DNA from: Paenibacillus albus
GTDB lineage: Bacteria; Bacillota; Bacilli; Paenibacillales; Paenibacillaceae
Length of the DNA: 64,000 nucleotides
Direction: 5' to 3'
Assembly: GCF_003952225.1 (NCBI RefSeq)
Contig: NZ_CP034437.1
Span: 6,553,001 to 6,617,000, forward strand
The translations under genes were made by a program, and so were the position numbers. How positions within the stretch are numbered: the first letter of the stretch is position 1; every line of letters starts with the position of its first letter. The notes under the pieces are model-generated. The model ran no database searches and was not told the DNA's origin. It worked only from the letters and a program-made list of their open reading frames with translations. Of this stretch, positions 7,449 to 16,500 are shown one piece after another.

Positions 7449-7706
7449 CAGGTCCTCCTTCACCACTGTCGAATTCTGTGATATAATGACGACAACGAGT
7501 TCCTTTAGTCGGGTTCTCAAACGCGACGTTCGCCGTGCCAGGCGAGCGTTTTTTATTTCCTTCCGAGCAGCTTCGATTTCAACCTCAATCCAGTTCGTTC
7601 CCGCCGCCCGCACTTCCGGATCCACTCGATTCGGATGACAGGTCAACCAATCTTTAAAGAACAGCATGTCCGATTGATATTGCTCATAAGTATTGATCTG
7701 CTTCAT
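7443..7706 (-). CDS. Hypothetical phage protein (87 aa)
   Basis: The product begins MKQINTYEQY and has a basic middle (ARLARRTSRLRTRLKE) with a valine-rich end. The start overlaps the stop of the upstream gene in ATGA form. A CHPNRVDPEV segment is the only cysteine-containing part. No family is recognised; the composition fits a small nucleic-acid-binding protein (weak inference). Confidence 0.55.
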   Translation of the reverse strand: MKQINTYEQYQSDMLFFKDWLTCHPNRVDPEVRAAGTNWIEVEIEAARKEIKNARLARRTSRLRTRLKELVVVIISQNSTVVKEDLH

Positions 7707-7912
7707 CGGCGAAGCACCGTCCGTTCGATTCCTGCAGCATCCAGTACGCAGCTAAGGCAGTGATTCTTGCCTCCGTAAGTGTAGATTGTACGAATCAGCG
7801 GCACGCCGCACTCGCATTCCAGCATCTGCGGTTCCAGAGTCAAGATCGAAGCAAACTTCTCCGGATCGTAAGCCCCCGCGAAACGATGTTCCGGTTCAGT
7901 AGCTAAAGACAT
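7703..7912 (-). CDS. Small phage zinc-ribbon-like protein
   Basis: A 69-residue protein with CEC near residue 34 and CLSC near residue 54, suggesting one zinc site. The ATG at 7912 lies at better spacing from the GGAGA ribosome site than an ATG six bases upstream. It is followed in ATGA overlap by the next gene. Function unknown. Confidence 0.6.
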   Translation of the reverse strand: MSLATEPEHRFAGAYDPEKFASILTLEPQMLECECGVPLIRTIYTYGGKNHCLSCVLDAAGIERTVLRR

Positions 7913-7925
7913 ATCCATTCTCCTT

Positions 7926-8249
7926 TCAGGCTCTCTCTTTCTTCCGTTTAAAAAAATGCACCATTTCCATCGCCGACTTCACTTGGCCGAACATTGCTTC
8001 GAGCTTGCGTAATTTCGTCCATCCATCGCGGCCGCCGGATATATCCATTCCTACTATCTCCTGCGCTTCCGTCAGCCGTGCCCACTCTTTAACCAATGCG
8101 TAACTCGGCTGCTTCACAATGCCTGCTTCCACCTTCGCTACGACACTGCGATCAACATGCAGCAATTCGGCCAGTTCGCGCTGCGATAGATTCGCTCGTT
8201 CCCTGCAAGCTTTCAACATCTCACCAATCGGTTTAGCCGTATCCATCAT
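7926..8249 (-). CDS. XRE-family helix-turn-helix regulator
   Basis: The protein (about 107 residues from the ATG at 8249) has an HTH_3 domain. ACRERANLSQRELAELLHVD is followed by RSVVAKVEAG, with the recognition helix near residue 40. The C-terminal half ends in a basic FKRKKERA tail. The start is set by GGAGGTG nine bases upstream. It probably regulates phage early genes or a later switch. Confidence 0.75.
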   Translation of the reverse strand: MMDTAKPIGEMLKACRERANLSQRELAELLHVDRSVVAKVEAGIVKQPSYALVKEWARLTEAQEIVGMDISGGRDGWTKLRKLEAMFGQVKSAMEMVHFFKRKKERA

Positions 8250-8350
8250 TTCCTGCTCACCTCCCTCCCCGTTCCATTTTCGCAACGGTGAAGGCTACTG
8301 TGTTCCGAGTTCCAAAGGTATGCTTGACTTGTCAGGTTGATCCTCGTCAC
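8246..8350 (-). CDS. Possible tiny phage gene (34 aa)
   Basis: A GTG-started frame behind GAGGGGTGT fills most of the gap before the XRE gene and overlaps its start. The product starts MTRINLTSQA. There is no family match by eye and the ribosome spacing is short, so this is tentative. Confidence 0.25.
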   Translation of the reverse strand: MTRINLTSQAYLWNSEHSSLHRCENGTGREVSRK

Positions 8351-8364
8351 ACACCCCTCACTCC

Positions 8365-8393
8365 GCCCGCCCTTGTTGGCGGGCCTTTCCTTT
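8365..8393 (+). terminator. Second terminator-like hairpin facing the plus strand
   Basis: GCCCGCC, a six-base loop CTTGTT and GGCGGGC are followed on the plus strand by a T-rich CTTTCCTTT. As with the hairpin at 7182, the T-rich side faces away from the direction of the surrounding genes. Confidence 0.45.
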
Positions 8394-8402
8394 AATGAGC
8401 GG

Positions 8403-8723
8403 CTATTTCGCTCTTCGCAACGTAGCTTTCCCATTGTAGGATGATCCTGCGTTAGCTCTAATCCAATCTGTGTGCTCTTCGCACCATTGAAGAAATAAAT
8501 GAGTCAGTACTCGGGGATGCCCGAGCTCTCGAATTACCGGAAAATCCTCACGATTTAGCAACTCCGATGTTTTAGTTGGACCAATGTCCAGCAATTCCAT
8601 GAACTGTGTTCGCGTGAGGATCGGTGGTAGGCTGCTTGCTAGTGAATGTCGCTCAAGAGCTGAATCAACTGCCGAGTTGATCATGCCTTGGAGCTGATCA
8701 TAATCGATCTCTACTTTCAACAT
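8403..8723 (-). CDS. Excisionase-like DNA-binding protein
   Basis: The ~106-residue protein has an N-terminal helical part and then a winged-helix-like segment. ILTRTQFMELLDIGPTKTSEL leads to FPVIRELGHPRVLTHLFLQW, the arrangement of small excisionase/MerR-like HTH proteins in phages and ICEs. It may help the integrase excise the prophage. The ATG at 8723 has better spacing to AAGGGAAG than the GTG at 8732. Confidence 0.55.
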   Translation of the reverse strand: MLKVEIDYDQLQGMINSAVDSALERHSLASSLPPILTRTQFMELLDIGPTKTSELLNREDFPVIRELGHPRVLTHLFLQWCEEHTDWIRANAGSSYNGKATLRRAK

Positions 8724-8728
8724 AGGTG

Positions 8729-8935
8729 TCACTTCCCTTCATTTGATTTCCCCAATGCTCGCTGTGCGATAGCCGCGATCTGCTCCAGTGCTTCGATGCC
8801 ATCGGCCAGCTGAGCTTCAACGATATGTGCTTCTTCGCTGAAACACTGAATCATTCTCATGATTCTCTCGTCATCGTTGACAACACAGTTGATTGCAAAA
8901 TTTGCATGACGTTGAAGTTCAAGAGCTTTCCTCAA
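8729..8935 (-). CDS. Hypothetical phage protein (68 aa)
   Basis: The TTG start at 8935 lies eight bases after GAAGGAGGTG. The product is helical (MRKALELQRH...) and has no recognised domain. It lies between the Cro-like and the excisionase-like genes, the place where short phage-specific regulators usually sit. Confidence 0.55.
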   Translation of the reverse strand: MRKALELQRHANFAINCVVNDDERIMRMIQCFSEEAHIVEAQLADGIEALEQIAAIAQRALGKSNEGK

Positions 8936-8948
8936 CTCTTCACCTCCT

Positions 8949-9206
8949 TCAAGCTGAATCAGCTTTCAATGAACTTGAGGTTTGATCAACTTTTGTTCGA
9001 AAAAAAATGACTTCAGTTAATTGATTCAATTCCACCCCGAACTTTTCCGCAATTGCCGGCAAATGTTTGGCTTTGAGCTCATTTTCACCAGATTCAATAC
9101 GAGAGTAACCTCCTGGTGTATGTAGTCCAAGAGCCTCCGCCATCTCATTCAGAGTAAGCTTTTTATCTATTCTCATGCTGCGAAGTTGCTCGTAATTGAT
9201 CAGCAT
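8949..9206 (-). CDS. Cro-like XRE regulator, first gene of the early operon
   Basis: An 85-residue protein made almost only of an HTH_3 domain (LRSMRIDKKLTLNEMAEALG, then PGGYSRIESGE). It is the first gene read from the strong leftward promoter at 9249-9277 and diverges from the repressor, the position of Cro. It probably competes with the repressor for the TTGAT...ATCAA operators. A GGAGGTGACAG site precedes the ATG. Confidence 0.8.
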   Translation of the reverse strand: MLINYEQLRSMRIDKKLTLNEMAEALGLHTPGGYSRIESGENELKAKHLPAIAEKFGVELNQLTEVIFFRTKVDQTSSSLKADSA

Positions 9207-9248
9207 TCTGTCACCTCCATATTTGATGTTTAATCAACTTGTACCCTT

Positions 9249-9277
9249 ATATTATTTGATGTTTAATCAACTGTCAA
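9249..9277 (-). promoter_or_regulatory. Leftward early promoter
   Basis: On the minus strand TTGACA (9272-9277) and TAATAT (9249-9254) are separated by 17 bp. The -35 box is a perfect sigma-A match. The spacer is occupied by an operator, so a bound repressor would block it. Confidence 0.85.
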
Positions 9278-9305
9278 CATTTATTTGCTATTTGCTCAAC
9301 TTCAT

Positions 9306-9333
9306 TTAATCGGCAATCCATTAATGATAGAAT
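9306..9333 (+). promoter_or_regulatory. Probable repressor promoter
   Basis: TTAATC (9306-9311) and TAGAAT (9328-9333) are 16 bp apart and lie about 35 bases before the repressor start. The -35 box is weak. The operator at 9336-9350 would cover the start point, allowing autoregulation. Confidence 0.5.
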
Positions 9334-9369
9334 ATTTGATGAATAATCAAAGTTAGGGAGGGGTGACCT

Positions 9370-9780
9370 GTGTCTCTAGGTACTCGTCTTAAAAATCTTC
9401 GTCGAGCAAATAAACTTACACAAAAAGAAGTAGCCACCCGTCTCGAAATTGACAACACGACCATTTCTAAATGGGAAGCAGATATATATGAACCTAACGC
9501 AGATACATTGGATAAGTTAGCTACTCTATATGACACCACTGTTGACCATTTGCTTGGTAGAACAACCCTTTCAGACTTACATGAAAGCTTAAAGAGAAGC
9601 GCTCAGCTTATGAAGGAAGATCCTGCTTTAAAGGAACAATCTGCTGATTCAGACACAACTGTCGGACGAGCATTCTTTGGTGGCGCTGATAAATATACCG
9701 AGGAAGAAATTGAGGTTGCCCGCGCAGCAGCTAGGGCTGCGATTGAAGCAATGAGAAAAGCAAGAAAACAGAAGGAATAA
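9370..9780 (+). CDS. Prophage repressor, XRE family (ImmR-like)
   Basis: The 136-residue protein has an N-terminal HTH_3 domain (NLRRANKLTQKEVATRLEID, then NTTISKWEAD) and a helical C-terminal part. It has no self-cleaving peptidase domain. It is the size of ImmR/phi105-type repressors, which are inactivated by a separate ImmA protease; such a peptidase is encoded at 10637. The GTG start follows TTAGGGAGGGG. It is the first gene of the rightward lysogeny block. Confidence 0.85.
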   Translation: MSLGTRLKNLRRANKLTQKEVATRLEIDNTTISKWEADIYEPNADTLDKLATLYDTTVDHLLGRTTLSDLHESLKRSAQLMKEDPALKEQSADSDTTVGRAFFGGADKYTEEEIEVARAAARAAIEAMRKARKQKE

Positions 9781-9786
9781 TAAACC

Positions 9787-9969
9787 ATGACAATTAAGGA
9801 TCTTAATGAAGCCTTCCTTCACCATCTCCACGTCGAAGTCTGGCAGGACGGCGAGCTACACGACTATGGCGGCGCAATCGAGCGCCACACTCGTGACGAA
9901 GTCGTCATAAACGGCATGCATTATATGAAGCACGCATTTGAGTTTCGGATAAAGACAAAGGGGTCCTGA
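9787..9969 (+). CDS. Small phage protein (60 aa)
   Basis: It begins MTIKDLNEAF six bases after the repressor, behind AAGGAA, and contains HHLHVEVWQDGELHDYGG and an alternating beta-like pattern. It is compact and soluble. The position suggests a lysogeny accessory; no family is named. Confidence 0.6.
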   Translation: MTIKDLNEAFLHHLHVEVWQDGELHDYGGAIERHTRDEVVINGMHYMKHAFEFRIKTKGS

Positions 9970-9977
9970 CAACCACG

Positions 9978-10571
9978 ATGTTTAAAGATAAAGCAACCAA
10001 GACAGCAATTTATACAGGCATAATTTCATCTGCAATTTTCTTGTTATTCTTTCAACCAATCCTTGAAAATTTAAGTAAAGCAACTTATTCAGTTGCATCG
10101 AATTCATTCAAAGGATTTCTTAATTCTGTAATTCAATCGTGCGCAATTGGGTTTAACGAGTCTTTTAGTTTCCATACTGAAACAGTATTGTTTTCGCTTT
10201 TTCTAGGTATTGGCGTTGGTGCGATAATGATTTTCAGTAGAAACCTACGCCGAAAATTAAATCCAGAAATTGATGATAAGCAAATTAAAGTCTCTTCGAA
10301 AACAATGTCTAGATTATCATTAATTTTATTATTATTCTCAATTCTAGGCATTACATTTAGCCTTGTATCTTCATTCATGGAACATATGATAATATCTGTT
10401 CATCAACAACAAATGGCTATTATAGCTCCATATATCGATGAACAATCTGAAGAAGAGCTTCGGTCTGAATGGGCTCAGATGCAAACAAAAGCTGACTTTG
10501 ATAATTTTAACGATAAAATATCAAAAATCGCTAAAGACAATAAAATAAAAATTCCATCTAATGACTTCTAG
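9978..10571 (+). CDS. AT-rich gene for a three-helix membrane protein (lysogenic cargo candidate)
   Basis: The 197-residue product has hydrophobic segments at about 10-28, 70-85 and 113-133, a long loop between the first two, and a charged C-terminal tail of about 60 residues. Base composition and codon use are much more AT-rich than either neighbour. It lies between the repressor and the peptidase and ends at its own terminator. This is the usual place for cargo expressed in the lysogen, such as phage exclusion proteins. No family is recognised and the function is inference. Confidence 0.65.
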   Translation: MFKDKATKTAIYTGIISSAIFLLFFQPILENLSKATYSVASNSFKGFLNSVIQSCAIGFNESFSFHTETVLFSLFLGIGVGAIMIFSRNLRRKLNPEIDDKQIKVSSKTMSRLSLILLLFSILGITFSLVSSFMEHMIISVHQQQMAIIAPYIDEQSEEELRSEWAQMQTKADFDNFNDKISKIAKDNKIKIPSNDF

Positions 10572-10592
10572 CCCCCTTGGGCTATTATTTTT
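10569..10592 (+). terminator. Rho-independent terminator after the membrane-protein gene
   Basis: TAGCCC, loop CCTT and GGGCTA are followed by TTATTTTT. The stem includes the last base of the stop codon. It separates the membrane-protein gene from the ImmA-type gene. Confidence 0.75.
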
Positions 10593-10636
10593 CATTATGA
10601 ATCGAACATACATTCGTATATTTGGAGGAGCTCATC

Positions 10637-11254
10637 ATGATCGACCTATCACTCTATAGAGAAACGGATTTGGAGAAGTGGATTAACCACGCATACCAGG
10701 AAAACAGCATCCATTATGCCAGCGATATGGACCTTGATCGTATCGCGGCGATCTGGGATGTTGAAATCCGTACATACACCGGTCCCTCCTTCGCTGAATG
10801 GAAGGAAGAAGACTACAGCTTCATATTCCTTAATGGATACCTAAGCGAGGAGCATCGCCGTGAAGTGTTCTTCCACGAGCTAAGTCACCCGTTGCAACAC
10901 GCCGGCTGTCAGGACGGAGGAATGACGCTGCTATTCCGCGAACTGCAAGAGACACAAGCAGGATTATTTCAGCTCTACGCCTCCATGCCGTTCTACATGC
11001 TGGAAGAATTTAAGGCTATTCAGGATCGCTCCTACTACCTTAAAGTGCTATCAGAGGAATTCGTGCTGCCTCTACGCATCGTCGAGCGGAGAATTGATCA
11101 GATCCAGCGAAGAATTCATCAAGAGCGAATAGACCTACAATTCAAAGAGCGACATGCTCAACAAGAAACTCGTTCCTATTCTGATGTCACACGCCAACTC
11201 ATGGAGCAGCTTCACCGGCAGCTGCGAAAGAACCAGGTGCCACATAATGCGTAG
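10637..11254 (+). CDS. ImmA/IrrE-family metallopeptidase
   Basis: The ~205-residue protein carries the zinc-peptidase motif FFHELSHPLQHAG (HExxH, about residues 82-86) in the ImmA/IrrE context, with a helical C-terminal half. In ICEBs1 and related phages such proteases cut the ImmR-type repressor to trigger induction; here the partner would be the repressor at 9370. The ATG at 10637 is chosen over an upstream TTG because GGAGG lies eight bases before it. The last codons overlap the next gene. Confidence 0.85.
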   Translation: MIDLSLYRETDLEKWINHAYQENSIHYASDMDLDRIAAIWDVEIRTYTGPSFAEWKEEDYSFIFLNGYLSEEHRREVFFHELSHPLQHAGCQDGGMTLLFRELQETQAGLFQLYASMPFYMLEEFKAIQDRSYYLKVLSEEFVLPLRIVERRIDQIQRRIHQERIDLQFKERHAQQETRSYSDVTRQLMEQLHRQLRKNQVPHNA

Positions 11255-11645
11255 AGCATCTGTTATCTATAGAGAGAGCGGATACTTCGGTGAGCTAGCT
11301 CCTGAATGGCTCGTATACAACCTCGGCATGCTCTCAGAAGAATCCTGGGAAAAACGGCTGTATATTCCTATAAACGCACCGTTCGAGCGTCAGGAGATCG
11401 ATGAATTCGACGATACAGCATCGATTACAGTTCCTATCAGTGCGTACACGGTCCGAGAGGACAAGCCTGCCCGAGTCGGCATCCACCTCCCTACCGTCGC
11501 AGCTTTCGCAAAAGAACGCTGCCGATCCATAGGTGCGACGTTCGATAGTTCCCTAATCAGACGACTCGTCATGCGCCTCGCTGACATCGAGGAAGTCCTT
11601 CAAATAGATGTTCGATTTCATATTCAGAATGGAGGTTTCGACTAA
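11247..11645 (+). CDS. Hypothetical phage protein upstream of the integrase
   Basis: The 132-residue product begins MRRASVIYRE. Its start lies inside the end of the peptidase gene and its stop overlaps the integrase ATG (TAATG), so the three are probably translated in sequence. It is mixed alpha/beta without membrane segments. No family is recognised. Coupling to the integrase suggests a role in lysogeny control or recombination (inference). Confidence 0.55.
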   Translation: MRRASVIYRESGYFGELAPEWLVYNLGMLSEESWEKRLYIPINAPFERQEIDEFDDTASITVPISAYTVREDKPARVGIHLPTVAAFAKERCRSIGATFDSSLIRRLVMRLADIEEVLQIDVRFHIQNGGFD

Positions 11646-12865
11646 TGGCATCGTTTAAGAAAATTCCATCCAACAACAAGCAAGGTTACAAGTGGGTCTG
11701 TATCAAAGACGGACCGCCGGATCCGGTTACGGGGAAACGAAATCAGATTGAAAGAAGAGGAGATACGAAGAAGGAGGCTGAGGCTCGCGTAGATGCAGCT
11801 CTCGCTTCTCTGAAGAATGATGGCATCAACCAGAAGAAGATAAAGTCTTTGCACTTTGAGCAAGTCGCTGAAGAGTGGATCGAAGCGTATTCCCGAGGAC
11901 CAGTGAAGAAAAGCACGGTTCGATCACGTAAAAACTCAATCGATATTATCAACAAGTTTATTGCATCCGTGAACATCGATAAAATCACTCACAGGACTCA
12001 CCAGAATATCCTGAATGAACTTTTCGACAAAGGATATTCCAGATCTCACATCGAGAGCGCGCATGTGACAGCCAATCTTATTTACAAATATGCGATCCTG
12101 GTTAAGTATCGTAAGGACAATCCAGCTACAGGGGCAACGATTCCAGTGAAGTCTGTGACGGTTGAGGAAATTGAGAATAACCCAATCGAGGAGAAATACC
12201 TCGAGAAGAACGAATTAACCGAGTTGTTGAATGCAGTCGTACAACACGGACTTCCCGATGATAAAGAAATGTTTTACTTAATGGCTTTCTCCGGCATGCG
12301 GAGCGGAGAAATGATCGCACTGAAGGATACAGATTTTAATTTTGATACGAACGAGATGCGTGTTACCAAGACGCTATATAATCCAGACAACAACGCCAAG
12401 AAATACGAATTAACACCGCCCAAGACAAAAGGCTCTATCCGAACTATTGATCTCGATCCGACTATTATTGACCTGGTTAAAGAACATATCAAACGGCAGA
12501 AGAAGATTCGAATGAGTGTCATGCACTTTAATCCGGAATACCATGACGAGAAGTTTCTCTTTTGCAATGAAGACGGGTACCCCATCATTCAGAAAACCGT
12601 CAATCGCCGGCTTGAGAGACTGATTACAAAGACCTCCATCAAGAAGAAGGCAACCTCACACATATTCAGACACACCCACATTAGTATGCTGGCAGAAGCA
12701 GGCGTCGATCTCCCGACGATTATGAAACGCGTCGGCCACGATGATCCTAAGACCACGCTACAGATCTACACACACGTCACAGACAAAATGAAAAAGGATG
12801 CTGGCGAGAAGGTGAATATCCACTTCAAAGACATCCTTCAAGGCGCCCGTTCGCAAGAAATGTGA
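11645..12865 (+). CDS. int: Tyrosine-type prophage integrase
   Basis: The 406-residue protein has an N-terminal arm-binding region (1-60), a SAM-like core-binding domain (about 70-165) and a C-terminal catalytic domain. The catalytic pieces are FSGMRSGEM (Arg), HIFRHTH (His-x-x-Arg), VGHDDPKTT (His) and IYTHV (Tyr, about 378). It integrates and excises the prophage. It ends 79 bases before the groEL stop codon on the other strand, which marks the likely insertion point. Confidence 0.93.
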   Translation: MASFKKIPSNNKQGYKWVCIKDGPPDPVTGKRNQIERRGDTKKEAEARVDAALASLKNDGINQKKIKSLHFEQVAEEWIEAYSRGPVKKSTVRSRKNSIDIINKFIASVNIDKITHRTHQNILNELFDKGYSRSHIESAHVTANLIYKYAILVKYRKDNPATGATIPVKSVTVEEIENNPIEEKYLEKNELTELLNAVVQHGLPDDKEMFYLMAFSGMRSGEMIALKDTDFNFDTNEMRVTKTLYNPDNNAKKYELTPPKTKGSIRTIDLDPTIIDLVKEHIKRQKKIRMSVMHFNPEYHDEKFLFCNEDGYPIIQKTVNRRLERLITKTSIKKKATSHIFRHTHISMLAEAGVDLPTIMKRVGHDDPKTTLQIYTHVTDKMKKDAGEKVNIHFKDILQGARSQEM

Positions 12866-12886
12866 GTTTTTTGTGGGTTTTTATAA

Positions 12887-12915
12887 GAAAAGGGACCCCT
12901 AGAGGTCCCTTTTTC
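12887..12915. terminator. Bidirectional terminator between int and groEL
   Basis: AAAAGGGACC, loop CCTAGA and GGTCCCTTTTT form a strong stem with A-run and T-run on opposite sides, so it can end both the rightward integrase transcript and the leftward groESL transcript. Confidence 0.85.
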
Positions 12916-12944
12916 CTTGATATTACTGGACTTTTTAAAACGGC

Positions 12945-14651
<1,707 letters not shown>

Positions 14652-14666
14652 TCAAGCCGACAAGGC

Positions 14667-14948
14667 TTAGCCCAAGATCGCGTGAATGTCGCTTTCTTTC
14701 ATAATCAACAGCTCTTTGCCTTCGTACTTCACTTCTGTACCGGCATATTTGGAGAACAACACGCGGTCGCCTTCCTTAACTTCAAGCGCAATACGTACGC
14801 CGTCTTTAACCGCGCCGCTGCCTACAGCGATAACTTTGCCTTCTTGTGGCTTTTCTTTCGCTGTTTCCGGCAACAAGATGCCGCTAGCAGTCGTTTCTTC
14901 TTTCGCGATTGGTTCGATCAATACGCGTTCACCTAAAGGTCTGATCAT
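14667..14948 (-). CDS. groES: Co-chaperonin GroES
   Basis: A 93-residue protein starting [13 protein letters not shown]. The mobile loop ([13 protein letters not shown]) and the C-terminal beta roof are present at the usual places. It caps the GroEL chamber. The gene follows the CIRCE operator and an AGAAGGAGG ribosome site and is the first gene of the groESL operon. Confidence 0.98.
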   Translation of the reverse strand: MIRPLGERVLIEPIAKEETTASGILLPETAKEKPQEGKVIAVGSGAVKDGVRIALEVKEGDRVLFSKYAGTEVKYEGKELLIMKESDIHAILG

Positions 14949-14990
14949 GAAAATAGCCTCCTTCTGATTTGGTGCTGCAAATTTTTACTG

Positions 14991-15017
14991 TTAGCACTCG
15001 CAATCATCAAGTGCTAA
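14991..15017 (-). promoter_or_regulatory. CIRCE operator (HrcA site)
   Basis: TTAGCACTC, nine bases and AAGTGCTAA match the CIRCE consensus with one change in the second arm. It lies between the promoter and groES, where HrcA represses groESL in the absence of heat stress. Confidence 0.95.
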
Positions 15018-15028
15018 TAACAAGTTTT

Positions 15029-15057
15029 ATAATACCGATTTTGCTGACAGATTTCAA
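15029..15057 (-). promoter_or_regulatory. groESL sigma-A promoter
   Basis: On the minus strand TTGAAA (15052-15057) and TATTAT (15029-15034) are 17 bp apart, just upstream of the CIRCE element. Confidence 0.85.
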
Positions 15058-15117
15058 GTCTTCCGCACGCGATTTCAAATGAATTTTACAATTAGCCCGA
15101 GTTAGCTCTCCGCAAAT

Positions 15118-15143
15118 AAAAAAAGCCGGCCAAATGGCCGACC
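15118..15143 (-). terminator. Terminator after tatC
   Basis: On the minus strand GGTCGGCC, loop ATTT and GGCCGGC are followed by seven T residues, just past the tatC stop. Confidence 0.85.
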
Positions 15144-15150
15144 TTCCCTA

Positions 15151-15942
15151 TTAATTCCCATATTCCGCTTCCCAAGCCTGATCGGCCTTAAGCTGTTTCC
15201 GGTACACCAAGCTCGAGAGCAACACACTTAGCTCATACAACAGAATGAGCGGGGCCGCTACCAATGAATCGGAAATAAAGTCAGGCGGCGTTACGACGAC
15301 GCCGACAATAATGAGGATGAAGTATGCAAGGCGGCGCATCTTCCGCAGCCGCTTCGGATTCAAAATGCGCAGCTTCGTTAGAAACATAATCACGATCGGC
15401 AGTTCGAAGAGCAGCGAGATCGGCAGGACAATGTTGAGCATGAAAGAGAAGTACTGATAAATGCCGTACGTTTCAATCAAGTTCAAGTGCCTTGCAACCT
15501 TCGTAGTGAAATTAAACGCCATCGGGAACACGACTAAGTACGAGAACGCTAATCCGACCAGAAACATGAAGAGCACGAACGGGACAAACATCAATGTCGA
15601 CCGCTGCTCCTGCACGCGAAGCGCCGGCTTAACGAACGACCATATCTGATACGCCGCTACCGGCAGCACCAGAATTAGCGCGATAATAAGTGCAAACTTC
15701 ATGTAGATGCCAATCGCATCCCACAAGGAGAATGCGTGAAGCTGCATGCCCTTAACCGGCTCCTGATTAATGAGAAAATTATATACCGGGTCCGCGCACA
15801 CAAGACCGATGATCATCCCAATCACGAGGACGATAATGATAATGATCAAACGCTTACGAAGCTCGCCGATATGATCAAACAGCGACATAAGCTGATCGCC
15901 GCGTGCCGCTTCCGCAGTCATGGGTTCTTTCTTGTCTGCCAC
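15151..15942 (-). CDS. tatC: Twin-arginine translocase subunit TatC
   Basis: The 263-residue membrane protein has six hydrophobic segments and the TatC signature HIGELRKRLI near residue 26. It is the substrate receptor that recognises twin-arginine signal peptides of folded proteins. The start is a GTG at 15942 behind GGAAGGAGAG. It follows tatA as in the Bacillus tatAy-tatCy pair, and lies upstream of groES as in Bacillus. Confidence 0.95.
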   Translation of the reverse strand: MADKKEPMTAEAARGDQLMSLFDHIGELRKRLIIIIIVLVIGMIIGLVCADPVYNFLINQEPVKGMQLHAFSLWDAIGIYMKFALIIALILVLPVAAYQIWSFVKPALRVQEQRSTLMFVPFVLFMFLVGLAFSYLVVFPMAFNFTTKVARHLNLIETYGIYQYFSFMLNIVLPISLLFELPIVIMFLTKLRILNPKRLRKMRRLAYFILIIVGVVVTPPDFISDSLVAAPLILLYELSVLLSSLVYRKQLKADQAWEAEYGN

Positions 15943-16110
15943 TGCTTACAACTCTCCTTCCAAGCAACAACGGCATTCCTGCCATTATGTAGAGCACAAT
16001 TGTGCCTTGACTCAAGTGTAAACGGCTTTCGCCGTCCTCTGATGGCAAAGCTTACGTTCACGGAGAAATATAAGTCCAGTATAAGGTGAAACTTATACTT
16101 GCTTATATTT

Positions 16111-16143
16111 AAAAAAAACGGGCCCCAGTTACTCTGGGAGCCG
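16111..16143 (-). terminator. Terminator overlapping the end of tatA
   Basis: On the minus strand GGCTCCCAG, loop AGTAA and CTGGGGCCC run into eight T residues. The stop codon of tatA lies in the loop. It would lower tatC transcription relative to tatA unless tatC has its own promoter. Confidence 0.7.
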
Positions 16144-16380
16144 CTTGTTCGTGCTCTGATCTTCAGTAGCCGTACGATCTGTACGATTCACTTCAACCCG
16201 GTTCGCCTGATTGCGATCACGATCGTCGTTATCGTCCATTATGTCTTTAGCGCCTGCCTTGAATTCCTTCAGCGTGCGGCCAAATGCCCGGCCGAGCTCA
16301 GGCAGCTTGTTCGGTCCGAACAGCAGCAATGCGACAAGTGCGATAAGTAGAAAACCTGTTACGCCAATACCATTAAACAT
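16129..16380 (-). CDS. tatA: Twin-arginine translocase subunit TatA
   Basis: An 83-residue protein with one N-terminal membrane helix (about 5-22), the hinge FGPNKLPELG and an amphipathic helix containing GRTLKEFKAG, followed by a charged tail. TatA oligomers form the transport path for folded proteins. It starts behind AGAAGGAGG and precedes tatC. Confidence 0.95.
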   Translation of the reverse strand: MFNGIGVTGFLLIALVALLLFGPNKLPELGRAFGRTLKEFKAGAKDIMDDNDDRDRNQANRVEVNRTDRTATEDQSTNKRLPE

Positions 16381-16500
16381 TTCAAATTACCTCCTTCTAA
16401 TAGCTTGTAAAAGCTTATGCAACGAATAATCTGCTTATTAGGCAGAGGGAGTAGTCAGTTCGCTCAAGTTCGCTTCATTAATCATTAACCATCGTGATTA

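Larger units (their letters stand above)
9223..9350. promoter_or_regulatory. Immunity operators: repeated TTGATGTTTAATCAA sites
   Basis: Three 15-bp dyads lie at 9223-9237 and 9256-9270 (both TTGATGTTTAATCAA) and at 9336-9350 (TTGATGAATAATCAA). A degenerate fourth lies at 9285-9299. The site at 9256-9270 sits exactly in the spacer of the leftward promoter, and the one at 9336-9350 lies next to the likely repressor promoter. The layout matches a repressor/Cro switch. Confidence 0.8.
1..12886. mobile_element. Prophage: immunity, early/replication and integration modules (left part outside window)
   Basis: A compact temperate-phage layout is visible. A leftward early operon of short overlapping genes (Cro-like, excisionase-like, RecT, YqaJ, DnaD-like, DnaC-like, RuvC-like) diverges from a rightward lysogeny block (repressor, membrane protein, ImmA-type peptidase, integrase). 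The integrase is the last gene before the bacterial groEL gene, so the right end probably lies between about 12866 and 12960. Packaging, structural and lysis genes are not in the window and should lie beyond position 1. The exact attachment core cannot be fixed without the other end. Confidence 0.9.
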
